Below, in pieces: positions 24,756-32,824 of a stretch of 38,160 nucleotides of DNA. Each line of letters opens with the position of its first letter. The first letter of the stretch is position 1. Source of the DNA: Acidobacteriaceae bacterium (lineage in GTDB: Bacteria > Acidobacteriota > Terriglobia > Terriglobales > Acidobacteriaceae). The stretch spans positions 1 through 38,160 of the forward strand of contig PLCS01000006.1 in assembly GCA_003134855.1 (NCBI GenBank), in the 5' to 3' direction. The translations under genes were made by a program, and so were the position numbers. Under the pieces are notes generated by a model, which was not told the DNA's origin, searched no databases, and saw nothing but the letters and a program-made list of their open reading frames with translations.

Positions 24756-25844
24756 ATGCCAATAGCATTGATCACGGGCGTTACCGGTCAGGACGGCGCC
24801 TATTTAGCCGAGTTTTTGCTCAAGAAGGGGTATGAGGTTCATGGCATCAAGCGCCGTGCCTCGTCCTTCAATACCCAGCGCATCGACCACCTGTATCAGG
24901 ATCCGCATTCCGAGCATCCCAGGCTGGTGCTGCACTATGGCGACATGACCGATACGTCGAGCCTGGTGAATATCATCCAGAAGATCCGGCCCGACGAGAT
25001 TTACAACCTGGCCGCGCAGAGTCATGTAATGGTCTCCTTCGAGGAGCCTGAGTACACGGCCAACGCCGATGCACTGGGGGCGCTGCGTATTCTGGAGGCG
25101 ATCCGCCTGCTGGGGCTGACCAGGAAGACCCGCTTCTATCAGGCCTCGACCTCGGAGATGTTCGGCCTGGTGCGGGAGACGCCGCAGTCGGAGACCACGC
25201 CTTTCTACCCTCGTTCTCCGTATGGCGCGGCCAAGGTATATGGCTACTGGATCACGGTGAACTATCGCGAGTCCTACGGAATGTATGCCTGCAACGGCAT
25301 TCTCTTCAACCACGAGTCACCCATCCGCGGCGAGACCTTCGTGACCCGCAAGATCACCCGCGCGCTGACCCACATCAAGGTGGGCCTGCAGGATTGCCTC
25401 TATCTGGGCAATCTGGACTCGTTGCGTGACTGGGGCCATGCCCGGGATTATGTCGAGATGCAGTGGATGATGCTGCAACAGGAGACGGCGCGGGATTACG
25501 TGATCGCCACCGGCGAGCAGCATAGCGTGCGCGAGTTCGTGGAGATAGCCGCGGCCGAACTGGGGATGACTTTGCGCTGGGAGGGAACAGGCGTGGAGGA
25601 ACACGCCGTCAACGAGCACGGCGAGGTTGTCGTGCGCGTTGATCCCCGTTATTTTCGCCCGTCCGAGGTGGCGTCGCTGCTGGGCAATCCCGAGAAGGCG
25701 CGGCGCGAGCTTGGCTGGACGCCGCGGACTACGTTTCGGCAGTTGGTGACCGAGATGGTGACCGAAGACCTGAAGCTGGCCAAGCGCGATCTGATGGTGC
25801 AGAAGCAAGGCTTTGAGACGGCGGCGGGCTTCCACGAGCATTGA
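24756..25844 (+). CDS. gmd: GDP-mannose 4,6-dehydratase
   Basis: Converts GDP-D-mannose to GDP-4-keto-6-deoxymannose, the first step to GDP-L-fucose and related 6-deoxyhexoses. The 362-aa protein has the NADP-binding motif [14 protein letters not shown]. The catalytic residues fall at positions I recall for the E. coli enzyme: Thr132 and Glu134 in STSEMFG, and Tyr156/Lys160 in SPYGAAK. Further family motifs are [20 protein letters not shown] and FRPSEV. The ATG at 24756 has GAGGG nine bases upstream. It is followed 34 bases later by fcl. Confidence 0.97.
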   Translation: MPIALITGVTGQDGAYLAEFLLKKGYEVHGIKRRASSFNTQRIDHLYQDPHSEHPRLVLHYGDMTDTSSLVNIIQKIRPDEIYNLAAQSHVMVSFEEPEYTANADALGALRILEAIRLLGLTRKTRFYQASTSEMFGLVRETPQSETTPFYPRSPYGAAKVYGYWITVNYRESYGMYACNGILFNHESPIRGETFVTRKITRALTHIKVGLQDCLYLGNLDSLRDWGHARDYVEMQWMMLQQETARDYVIATGEQHSVREFVEIAAAELGMTLRWEGTGVEEHAVNEHGEVVVRVDPRYFRPSEVASLLGNPEKARRELGWTPRTTFRQLVTEMVTEDLKLAKRDLMVQKQGFETAAGFHEH

Positions 25845-25878
25845 GAACCGGACAATCGCGAGCATTTCAAGGAGAATG

Positions 25879-26856
25879 ATGAATAAGGACGGCAAAATCT
25901 ACGTCGCCGGACACCTCGGCCTGGCTGGTTCCGCGCTGGTGCGCAGCCTGGAACGCCACGGCTTCAGCAACTTCGTCTTCCGCTCGATAGACGAGCTGAA
26001 TCTGCAAAATGCCGCAGACACTGATGCCTTCTTTGCCGCCGAGAGCCCCGATTATGTCATCCTGGCAGCGGCCAAGGTGGGCGGCATCCAGGCCAACAAT
26101 ACCTATCCGGCAGATTTCATTCGCGACAATCTGCAGATTCAGACCAACGTGATCGACGCCGCCTGGCGCAACGGCGTGAAGCGGCTCCTCTTTCTCGGCT
26201 CTAGTTGCATCTATCCCCGCGACTGCCCGCAGCCCATCCGCGAGGAGTACCTGCTGACCGGGCCGCTGGAGCCCACCAACCGCGCCTATGCGCTGGCAAA
26301 GATCGCCGGCATCGAAATGTGCTGGTCCTACAACCGGCAATACGGAACGCGCTACCTGGCCGCGATGCCCACCAATATGTACGGACCCGGCGACAACTAC
26401 AACCTGGAAACCTCGCACGTTCTTCCCGCTCTGATTCGTAAGGTCTATGAGGCCCGCTGCGCGGGGCGGAGTGAAGTGGTGGTATGGGGATCTGGAAAGC
26501 CGCTGCGCGAATTTATGTACAGCGACGACTTCGCCGACGCCTGCGTTTACCTGATGACCCTCGACGACCGGAGCTATGGAACGCTGCTCAGCGAGGATCA
26601 TCCGCCGCTGATAAACGTTGGCTACGGCAGCGACGTGACCATCCGAGAGCTGGCGGAGACGGTCTGCCGCGTGCTCGGCTTTGAAGGCAAGCTGATCTTC
26701 GATGCCTCCAAGCCCGACGGCACGCCGCGCAAGCTGATGGATTCCAGCCGCCTGCGCGCGCTCGGCTGGCGGCCCAAGGTCGATCTGGAGACCGGGATTC
26801 GCCTTGCGTTTGAAGCTGCAAAACCCATACTGGACCGCAACCTGCCCGCGGCTTAA
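25879..26856 (+). CDS. fcl: GDP-L-fucose synthase
   Basis: Epimerises and reduces GDP-4-keto-6-deoxymannose to GDP-L-fucose. The 325-aa protein is of normal length, with the Rossmann motif VAGHLGLAGSALVR, LAAAKVGGIQANNTYPADF, the catalytic Ser108/Cys110 in GSSCIYPRDCPQP, and Tyr137/Lys141 in YALAKIAG. MYGPGDNYNLETSHVLPALI is also typical. Two ATGs follow the AAGGAG site. The second, at 25879, has the better distance. With gmd it forms a complete two-step route. Confidence 0.96.
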   Translation: MNKDGKIYVAGHLGLAGSALVRSLERHGFSNFVFRSIDELNLQNAADTDAFFAAESPDYVILAAAKVGGIQANNTYPADFIRDNLQIQTNVIDAAWRNGVKRLLFLGSSCIYPRDCPQPIREEYLLTGPLEPTNRAYALAKIAGIEMCWSYNRQYGTRYLAAMPTNMYGPGDNYNLETSHVLPALIRKVYEARCAGRSEVVVWGSGKPLREFMYSDDFADACVYLMTLDDRSYGTLLSEDHPPLINVGYGSDVTIRELAETVCRVLGFEGKLIFDASKPDGTPRKLMDSSRLRALGWRPKVDLETGIRLAFEAAKPILDRNLPAA

Positions 26857-26926
26857 CCAGTCCCGCACTCTCGTGTCACATTATGATAAGATTCCGCCTG
26901 AATAGCTTGTCTGTTTTGGAGATCAA

Positions 26927-28057
26927 GTGCAGGATACTGATGTTGTGCTGGCCACAACGCTGGATTTGAGATCAAAGTATCAATTGCCCCGGTCGATTCC
27001 GCAACTAGATAGGCTGCGCGGCTTGGCGATCCTGCTGGTGCTGCTCAATCATTCGGACCATATTGCTCCCCGTATCCTCGATGGGTTCTTCGCTCAGGGC
27101 TGGATCGGTGTCGATATCTTCTTTGTCATCTCAGGTTTTTTGATCACCGGAATCTTGTGGGACAGCCGCGGCAACGAAAGATACTTCAGGCGCTTCTACG
27201 CACGCCGCATTCTCCGCATCTGGCCCGTGTATCTGCTCATTCTATTCCTGGCATTCTGCATCATTCCTCTTTGGAGGTGGTCCTCTGGCGGACTAGCCTT
27301 GAATATTCCGAAGGAACCCATCGGAATTTGGGCTTATCTGCTGTTCATCCAGAATCTATTTGGAGGCTTGCTCTTCCTCTCTCCGCTCCTTGGAGTTACC
27401 TGGTCTTTGGCAATTGAAGAACAGTTCTATCTTGTATGGCCTGTGGTCATGCGGTTTGCATCCCGGCGAGTTGCCCTGCCGTGTTTGCTTGCCGGTTTTC
27501 TTGCGGCGCCTTTCATACGCATCTGGGCCATACATCGCGGCATCTCGCAAGTGGCCATATACTACCACCCGCTAACCCACTACGATGGACTTATCTGCGG
27601 GGCATTTGTGGCCTTATGGCTGCGGTCGGCAATGCCAATGCGGAAAACCTTGTTGCTGGCTGGAATCGCCCTTCTGCTTTCCGGGCTTACGCTCGACGTG
27701 GCCATTCAGCCACTTTCCGTTCTGGAATTTACTGCTGTGGCATTGTTTTCTACAGGCCTCCTTCTGGTTGCGCTTGTCTCGGAGAACGCAGGGCGGCTTC
27801 TGCACCGCATCTTCTTTATGAACAAAACATTGGCGTTCTTTGGTTTTATCAGCTACGGCCTCTATCTTTATCACTTCTCCATCCTTCGATTCGCCATGAG
27901 CGACAGGCTGGCTGCAAAGTTTGACCGATGGCATCACCCGAGCTTGACCGGAGGCATCATGGCGGTGTGCGGGTTTGGCCTTAGTATCTTGATAGCCTGG
28001 ATTTCGCGCGTGACCCTTGAGCGTGCTGCTCTTTCGAAAAAAGGCATCTTCGGTTAG
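26927..28057 (+). CDS. Acyltransferase-3 (OafA/YrhL-type) membrane protein
   Basis: A 376-aa integral membrane acyltransferase that probably adds acetyl or another acyl group to a surface glycan. The opening IPQLDRLRGLAILLVLLNHS and GWIGVDIFFVISGFLITGIL are family hallmarks, followed by RRFYARRILRIWPVYLL and WSLAIEEQFYLVWPVVM, then about six to eight further hydrophobic helices. No SGNH domain is fused. The start is GTG at 26927 with GGAG upstream. Base composition is somewhat lower in GC than its neighbours. Its place after fcl suggests decoration of the same polysaccharide. Confidence 0.9.
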   Translation: MQDTDVVLATTLDLRSKYQLPRSIPQLDRLRGLAILLVLLNHSDHIAPRILDGFFAQGWIGVDIFFVISGFLITGILWDSRGNERYFRRFYARRILRIWPVYLLILFLAFCIIPLWRWSSGGLALNIPKEPIGIWAYLLFIQNLFGGLLFLSPLLGVTWSLAIEEQFYLVWPVVMRFASRRVALPCLLAGFLAAPFIRIWAIHRGISQVAIYYHPLTHYDGLICGAFVALWLRSAMPMRKTLLLAGIALLLSGLTLDVAIQPLSVLEFTAVALFSTGLLLVALVSENAGRLLHRIFFMNKTLAFFGFISYGLYLYHFSILRFAMSDRLAAKFDRWHHPSLTGGIMAVCGFGLSILIAWISRVTLERAALSKKGIFG

Positions 28058-28170
28058 CGTCTATTCATGCCAACATGAAAGTGCGAGTGGAGGCGAATTG
28101 CCCAAAAGCGATTCGTGTCAGATGTCCCTCCGGCGACAGAATGTTTCAGAATCCGGATTTATGATGCACA

Positions 28171-29892
28171 ATGAATAACGATATGAGCTTTCGATTCGCA
28201 TTACCTCCCGAACTTCGCGACGCCGTGGAAGTGGCCGCCGCCGACTGGAGCGCCAACCAAAAAGTTGTCCGCTTCTGGCAGAAAGACGCAAGCCTTTGGA
28301 CCAATGATGGCGAGGAGAATTGGCTAGGCTGGATCGACATTGTCGAGCGCCAGCAGCAGGATCTAGCCATGTATGCCGAATTGGGCGCGGAGGTGGAGAC
28401 GGCTGACTTCCAGACAATTCTGCTGCTGGGCATGGGCGGCTCCAGCCTCTGCCCGGAGGTGTTGGCGCTCACGTTTGGTCAGCGACCCGGTTTTCCGGAG
28501 CTGCGCATCGTCGATTCCACCGATCCGGAGCAGGTGTGGACCGCGCGCAACGAGGTAAACCTGGCCGATACCCTGGTGGTGGTGGCCAGCAAATCCGGCT
28601 CGACGCTGGAGCCGAATGTCCTCAAACAGTTTTTCTTCAATGAGATGAAGAACGCGGTGGGCGCTCAGGAGGCGGGCAGCCACTTTATCGCGATTACCGA
28701 TCCCGGCTCGAAGATGGAGCAGGTGGCCAAGGAAGACGGCTTCCGCTACATCTTCTACGGCGACCCGGCGATTGGCGGGCGCTTCTCGGCGCTGTCGCCC
28801 TTCGGCGTGGTGGCGGCAACGCTGGCCGGCCTGAACACGGAGAAGCTGCTGGCGGAGGCGGCCAAGGCGGTGGCTTCGGCCAAGCTGGAGCCGGCGGAAA
28901 ATCCCGCGGTGCAATTGGGTCTGTTGCTGGGCACGGCGGCCAACGCCGGACGCGACAAGCTGACGATCTTCACCTCGCCGGAGATTGCCGACCTGGGCGC
29001 ATGGATGGAACAACTGGTGGCCGAATCGACCGGCAAGCTGGGCAAGGGCATTACGCCAGTGGACCGCGAGGCGATTGCCGCGCCGGAGATGTATGGCAAG
29101 GACCGCATCTTCGCCTACATTCGCTACGCGGGGACTGCCGACAGCAGTCAGGACGCCAAGGTCAAGGCAATCGAGGCCGCCGGCCATCCGGTGGTGACCA
29201 TCGAGATTGCCGACCTCTACGAGATCTTTGGGCAGTTCTTCACCTGGGAGGTGGCGACCTCGGTGGCCGGCTCGGTGATGGGCATCAACCCCTTCAATCA
29301 GCCGGACGTGGAGTCGGCCAAGATTGAGACGCGGGCACTGACCGCAGCCTACGAAGAGACCGGCAAGCTCCCTGCGCGTGCGCCGGTGCTCGAGGGCGAG
29401 GGATTCAAGCTCTACGCCACCGAAGCCTATGCCGCCACGCTGAAGGCCGCCGCGCCCGCTGGAACCCTGGCCGGCTATCTGCGCGCGCATCTTGGCCAGA
29501 TTCACGAGGGCGACTACTTTGCCGCGCTGGCCTACCTGCCGATGTTCGCCGAGAACGTGGCGGCGATCCAGCGCCTGCGGCACAAGGTGCGCGACAAGAA
29601 GTGCGTGGCCACCTGCCTGGGCTTCGGCCCGCGCTTCCTGCACTCCACCGGGCAGGATTACAAGGGCGGTCCCAACACAGGCGTCTTTTTGCAGATCACC
29701 GCGGACCATACTGTGGATGTGGAGATTCCCGGACAGAAACTGACCTTTGGCGTGGTGATCGACGCCCAGGCCGCCGGGGATTTGGCGGTGCTGGAGTCGC
29801 GCGGAAGGCGGGCTGTGCGGGTTCACCTGGGAGTCGATCTGGCGGCTGGGCTGGAGATGCTGGCCGCGGCGGTGGATGAGGCGCTGTGGTAA
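28171..29892 (+). CDS. pgi: Glucose-6-phosphate isomerase (type found in transaldolase-PGI fusions)
   Basis: Interconverts glucose-6-P and fructose-6-P. The 573-aa protein has the sugar-isomerase motifs LLLGMGGSSLCPEVL, VVVASKSGSTLEPN and ITDPGSKMEQVAKEDGF, then GRFSALSPFGVV, and near the end FGPRFLHSTGQDYKGGPNTG. These match the PGI half of bifunctional transaldolase/PGI proteins better than the classical E. coli PGI. No transaldolase half is present, and the 113 bases upstream have no room for one. A TATGAT lies five bases before the ATG with no ribosome binding site, so the message may be leaderless. The alternative start is 28183. Confidence 0.88.
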   Translation: MNNDMSFRFALPPELRDAVEVAAADWSANQKVVRFWQKDASLWTNDGEENWLGWIDIVERQQQDLAMYAELGAEVETADFQTILLLGMGGSSLCPEVLALTFGQRPGFPELRIVDSTDPEQVWTARNEVNLADTLVVVASKSGSTLEPNVLKQFFFNEMKNAVGAQEAGSHFIAITDPGSKMEQVAKEDGFRYIFYGDPAIGGRFSALSPFGVVAATLAGLNTEKLLAEAAKAVASAKLEPAENPAVQLGLLLGTAANAGRDKLTIFTSPEIADLGAWMEQLVAESTGKLGKGITPVDREAIAAPEMYGKDRIFAYIRYAGTADSSQDAKVKAIEAAGHPVVTIEIADLYEIFGQFFTWEVATSVAGSVMGINPFNQPDVESAKIETRALTAAYEETGKLPARAPVLEGEGFKLYATEAYAATLKAAAPAGTLAGYLRAHLGQIHEGDYFAALAYLPMFAENVAAIQRLRHKVRDKKCVATCLGFGPRFLHSTGQDYKGGPNTGVFLQITADHTVDVEIPGQKLTFGVVIDAQAAGDLAVLESRGRRAVRVHLGVDLAAGLEMLAAAVDEALW

Positions 29893-29948
29893 AGGCTGGC
29901 CGGAGGTTTGACCTTGCCGGGTAACGCTCGTATCGTTAGGGGGAGACG

Positions 29949-30491
29949 ATGAAAACTTCCCCCAACACACTTCGCATCGGAATCGCGGTTGCCGTGATCG
30001 TCGGCACCATCACCTGGCTGGCGTACTCCGGCTACGGCGCCAACAAGAGCTACTACGTCACCATCGGCGAGCTTGGCGGTATGGGCGACAAAGCCTACCA
30101 CAGCCAATTGCGCGTCGAGGGCTTCGTTCAGCCCGGCTCCATCGAGCACAACGGCCCCCACGTCACCTTTGTGATGAATGAGTTCGAGAGCCACTCCCCC
30201 AAAGCCGCCACAGGGCGCCTGCTCACCGTCGTTTACAAAGGCTCCGAGCCGCCGCCCGACACCTTCAAGGACGACTCCCAGGCCCTGGCCGAAGGCACCT
30301 ATGGCCGCGACGGCCAATTCCACGCAACTGTGCTGCAAGCCAAGTGCGCCAGCAAGTACGCTCCGGCAACGCCCAACGGCCAGCCCGGCGCGCAACCTGG
30401 AACTGCTCCCGCGCAGCCGGCGACTACCAGCCCCCGCGCAGCCGCTACGACTCCCAATCCCGTCACCGCAGCCCCGTCTGCCGCAAACTGA
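29949..30491 (+). CDS. ccmE: Heme chaperone CcmE, Cys (CxxxY) variant
   Basis: CcmE holds heme covalently in the periplasm before it is attached to c-type cytochromes. The 180-aa protein has an N-terminal anchor helix (about 10-28), an OB-like domain with LRVEGFVQPGSI, VTFVMNEFES, VVYKGSEPPPDTFKD and ALAEGTYGRDGQFHATVL, and a Pro/Ala-rich tail (138-180). The heme-binding His of the usual HxxxY motif is replaced: the segment reads AKCASKYAP, giving Cys133 and Tyr137, the CxxxY form known from archaea and Desulfovibrio. An AGGGGGAGA site precedes the ATG. It leads the operon with ccmA and ccmB. Confidence 0.9.
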   Translation: MKTSPNTLRIGIAVAVIVGTITWLAYSGYGANKSYYVTIGELGGMGDKAYHSQLRVEGFVQPGSIEHNGPHVTFVMNEFESHSPKAATGRLLTVVYKGSEPPPDTFKDDSQALAEGTYGRDGQFHATVLQAKCASKYAPATPNGQPGAQPGTAPAQPATTSPRAAATTPNPVTAAPSAAN

Positions 30492-30496
30492 CGCGC

Positions 30497-31177
30497 ATGA
30501 TCGCTCCCGCTCGTGAGGCCGCCAGCAGCGTTTGCGCGCGGCTCGACAATGTCTCGAAGCTCTTCGGCTCCTTTGCCGCTTTGCGCCAGGTCTCGGTGGA
30601 GTTCGAGCCGGGGTGCTGCTACGTCCTGCTCGGCGAAAACGGCGCGGGCAAGTCCACGCTGCTGCGCATTCTGGCCGGTCTGCTGCGACCCAGCTTCGGC
30701 AAGGTCACGGTCTTTGGCGAGGACGAACCGCATGAGGCCCGCGAGCGCATCGGCTACATGAGCCATGCCCCCATGCTCTACGACGAGCTAACCGCCGAGG
30801 AGAACCTCTGCTACTTCGCCAGCCTGTATCCCGGACGCGCCTGTCTCGCGCCCGCCGAAGCCCTCCGCCAGGTCGGCCTCGACCCCGAACTTGACCGCAC
30901 ACTTGGCCAGTATTCGCAGGGCATGAGGCAGCGCACCTCGCTGGCTCGCGTGCTGCTCTCCGCGCCGGAATTGCTTTTGCTCGACGAGCCATTCTCTAAC
31001 ATGGACGTAGAATCCGCCCGCCAGATGGTCGAGCTGCTGGCTCACTTTCGCCACGGCAGCCGAACGATTGTTTTGACGACCCACCAGCGCGAGCTGGCCG
31101 CCCCCATCGCCGACTATGTGCTTACGCTCCACGCCGGTCGAGTGGCTTCTCTTGAACCTGGGAGGCCAACGCAATGA
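30497..31177 (+). CDS. ccmA: Cytochrome c biogenesis ATP-binding protein CcmA
   Basis: The ATPase of the CcmAB transporter that releases holo-CcmE for heme delivery. The 226-aa protein has the Walker A GENGAGKST (46-54), a Q-loop-like region before HAPMLYDELTAEENL, the signature YSQGMRQR, Walker B LLLLDEPFSN and the switch His in VLTTHQRE. The start at 30497 is six bases after the ccmE stop. The stop overlaps ybaK by ATGA. Assignment as CcmA rests on the context (ccmE before, ccmB after) as well as sequence. Confidence 0.9.
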   Translation: MIAPAREAASSVCARLDNVSKLFGSFAALRQVSVEFEPGCCYVLLGENGAGKSTLLRILAGLLRPSFGKVTVFGEDEPHEARERIGYMSHAPMLYDELTAEENLCYFASLYPGRACLAPAEALRQVGLDPELDRTLGQYSQGMRQRTSLARVLLSAPELLLLDEPFSNMDVESARQMVELLAHFRHGSRTIVLTTHQRELAAPIADYVLTLHAGRVASLEPGRPTQ

Positions 31178-31731
31178 AGACCAACGGCGCGCGCCTGCTT
31201 GAATCTCTCAACATTCCCTTCGCGCTTCAGGAGTACGAGGTCGATCCCGACGATCTATCAGCCATCACCGTCGCGAAGAAGATCGGAATGCCGCCCGAGC
31301 AGGTCTTCAAAACGCTCCTCACGACTGGCGGACCTAACTCCTACGTCTTCGCCATCATCTCCGGCGACGCCGAGTTGGACTTCAAGAAACTAGCCCGCGC
31401 CGCCGGTCTGCGCAAGGCCGAGATGGTTCCGCTCAAGGATGTGCAACCGCTCACCGGCTACATCCGCGGCGGCGTCACCGTCTTCGGAGCAAAAAAAGCC
31501 TACCCTGTCTTCGTCGATGAAACGGCGATTCTCTTCGACCGGATCAGCGTCTCCGCCGGCGCGCGCGGAACCCAGCTGATCCTCGCGCCCGACGACTATC
31601 TGAGAGCTGCCGAGGCCCAGACCGCCGACCTCACCAAAGATACAACTCCCCGTGCCCCATCCTTTCGCGCACTTGGCGAAAGGGTGGGAAACGACGAACC
31701 CAAAAATTCAACTCTGGAGGACCACCCATGA
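31174..31731 (+). CDS. ybaK: YbaK/EbsC-type aminoacyl-tRNA deacylase
   Basis: The family hydrolyses mischarged Cys-tRNA(Pro) and related species. Features: a start MKTNGARLLESLNIPFALQEYEVD as in family members, VAKKIGMPPEQVFKTLL, VFAIISGDAELDFKKLARAAG, the active-site lysine context KAEMVPLKDVQPLTGYIRGG, and a closing ISVSAGARGTQLILAPDDY. The last 28 residues are extra relative to the usual 155-160-aa protein, and they are encoded by a palindromic element (31656-31688). It overlaps ccmA upstream and ccmB downstream by four bases each, so it is embedded in the ccm operon. Confidence 0.92.
   Translation: MKTNGARLLESLNIPFALQEYEVDPDDLSAITVAKKIGMPPEQVFKTLLTTGGPNSYVFAIISGDAELDFKKLARAAGLRKAEMVPLKDVQPLTGYIRGGVTVFGAKKAYPVFVDETAILFDRISVSAGARGTQLILAPDDYLRAAEAQTADLTKDTTPRAPSFRALGERVGNDEPKNSTLEDHP
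31656..31688. repeat. 33-bp palindromic element within the end of ybaK
   Basis: cccatcctttcgc (31656-31668) and gcgaaagggtggg (31676-31688) form a 13-bp stem with one mismatch (a wobble in RNA) around a seven-base loop. It resembles repetitive extragenic palindromes but here is in frame in the ybaK tail, 40 bases before the ccmB start. Confidence 0.75.
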
Positions 31732-32396
31732 CCCGCGCCCTCTGGACTCATCTTGCGAAAGATCTGCGCATCGAGTGGCGCTCGCTGGACGCGCTCGTCT
31801 CCATGCTGTTTTTCTCCGGGCTGGTCGTCGTGCTCTTCTCGATTGCCTTCGACCCGCGCGGGGCATTCTCGCAGCAGATCGCCGGCGGCGTGCTCTGCGT
31901 GGCCACGATGTTCGCCTCGGTGAGCGCGCTCAACCAGGCCTGGGCGCGCGAGATCCGCCATCAGGTGATGGATGCGCAGCGCATGGTTCCGGCTCCCGGC
32001 GCGGAGCTTTATCTAGCCAAAGTGCTGGCGAATTTTCTTTTTGTCACCATTGTCCAGATCATTCTGGCGCCGTTTTTCTTTATCTTTTATAACCTGCACA
32101 TCGCCGGCCAGGCCTGGCTGCTGGCGCTGGTACTGCCGCTGGGCACATGGGCGCTGGTCGCGAACGGTATCTTCTTTGCCGCGCTCTCCATCCGCAGCCG
32201 CAACCGCGAACTGCTGCTCTCGCTGATTCTCTTTCCAATCTTCATTCCGGCTCTGCTGGCGATGGTCCAGGCCACCACGGCGATCCTCACCGGCGAGAGC
32301 GACCCTACCCTCTGGATCAAGCTGCTCCTGGGCTACGACATCATCTTCACCACCGTCAGCCTGCTGCTCTTCGACGTCGTCTTCCACGCGGAGTGA
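31728..32396 (+). CDS. ccmB: Cytochrome c biogenesis permease CcmB
   Basis: The membrane subunit of the CcmAB transporter. The 222-aa protein has six hydrophobic segments and family signatures: the start TRALWTHLAKDLRIEWRS, LFSIAFDP, GGVLCVATMFASVSALNQAW followed by ARE, GAELYLAKVLANFLFV, LPLGTWALVANGIFFAAL and RNRELLLSLILFPIFIPALL. The ATG overlaps the ybaK stop. No ccmC follows; the next gene encodes a DUF1810 protein. Confidence 0.93.
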   Translation: MTRALWTHLAKDLRIEWRSLDALVSMLFFSGLVVVLFSIAFDPRGAFSQQIAGGVLCVATMFASVSALNQAWAREIRHQVMDAQRMVPAPGAELYLAKVLANFLFVTIVQIILAPFFFIFYNLHIAGQAWLLALVLPLGTWALVANGIFFAALSIRSRNRELLLSLILFPIFIPALLAMVQATTAILTGESDPTLWIKLLLGYDIIFTTVSLLLFDVVFHAE

Positions 32397-32401
32397 ACGC
32401 C

Positions 32402-32824
32402 ATGGCAGACCCCTTCAACCTCGAACGTTTCATCAGCGCCCAGGCTGCCGTTTATCCGCAGGTGCTCGCCGAGCTCGGCGCCGGCCGCAAGCGCGGCCAT
32501 TGGATCTGGTTTATCTTTCCGCAGATGAAGGGCCTGGGCCGCAGTGCGCAGTCGGAGTATTACGGCATCGGCTCGCTGGAAGAAGCCACGGCCTACGCGC
32601 GCCATCCGCTGATCGGTCAGCGTTTGGTTGAATGCACGCAACTGGTCAATCAGGTTGAGGGCCGCACGATCCGCGAAATCCTCGGCTCTCCCGATGACCT
32701 CAAGTTCCGCTCCTCGATGACGCTCTTCGCCCGCGCCGCCGAAGACGCCACAGTCTTCAACGACGCCCTTGCAAAATACTTTAACGCCGAACCGGATCCG
32801 CTGACGCTGAAGTTACTGCGTTAA
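32402..32824 (+). CDS. DUF1810 family protein
   Basis: A 140-aa cytoplasmic protein of the DUF1810 family (function unknown). Signatures: the start DPFNLERFISAQA, GRKRGHWIWFIFPQMKGLG, SEYYGIGSLEEATAY, HPLIGQRLVECTQLV, and FGSPDD-like ILGSPDDLKFRSSMTLFA. It begins five bases after the ccmB stop, and its own stop overlaps that of the convergent trpD within TTAA. Probably the last gene of the ccm transcript; no functional link to cytochromes is known to me. Confidence 0.92.
   Translation: MADPFNLERFISAQAAVYPQVLAELGAGRKRGHWIWFIFPQMKGLGRSAQSEYYGIGSLEEATAYARHPLIGQRLVECTQLVNQVEGRTIREILGSPDDLKFRSSMTLFARAAEDATVFNDALAKYFNAEPDPLTLKLLR

Noticed and set aside
28363..29970. 535-codon open frame on the minus strand
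   Set aside because: Antisense to pgi, which is clearly coding; the composition is rich in His, Arg, Gly and Leu as typical of shadow frames.
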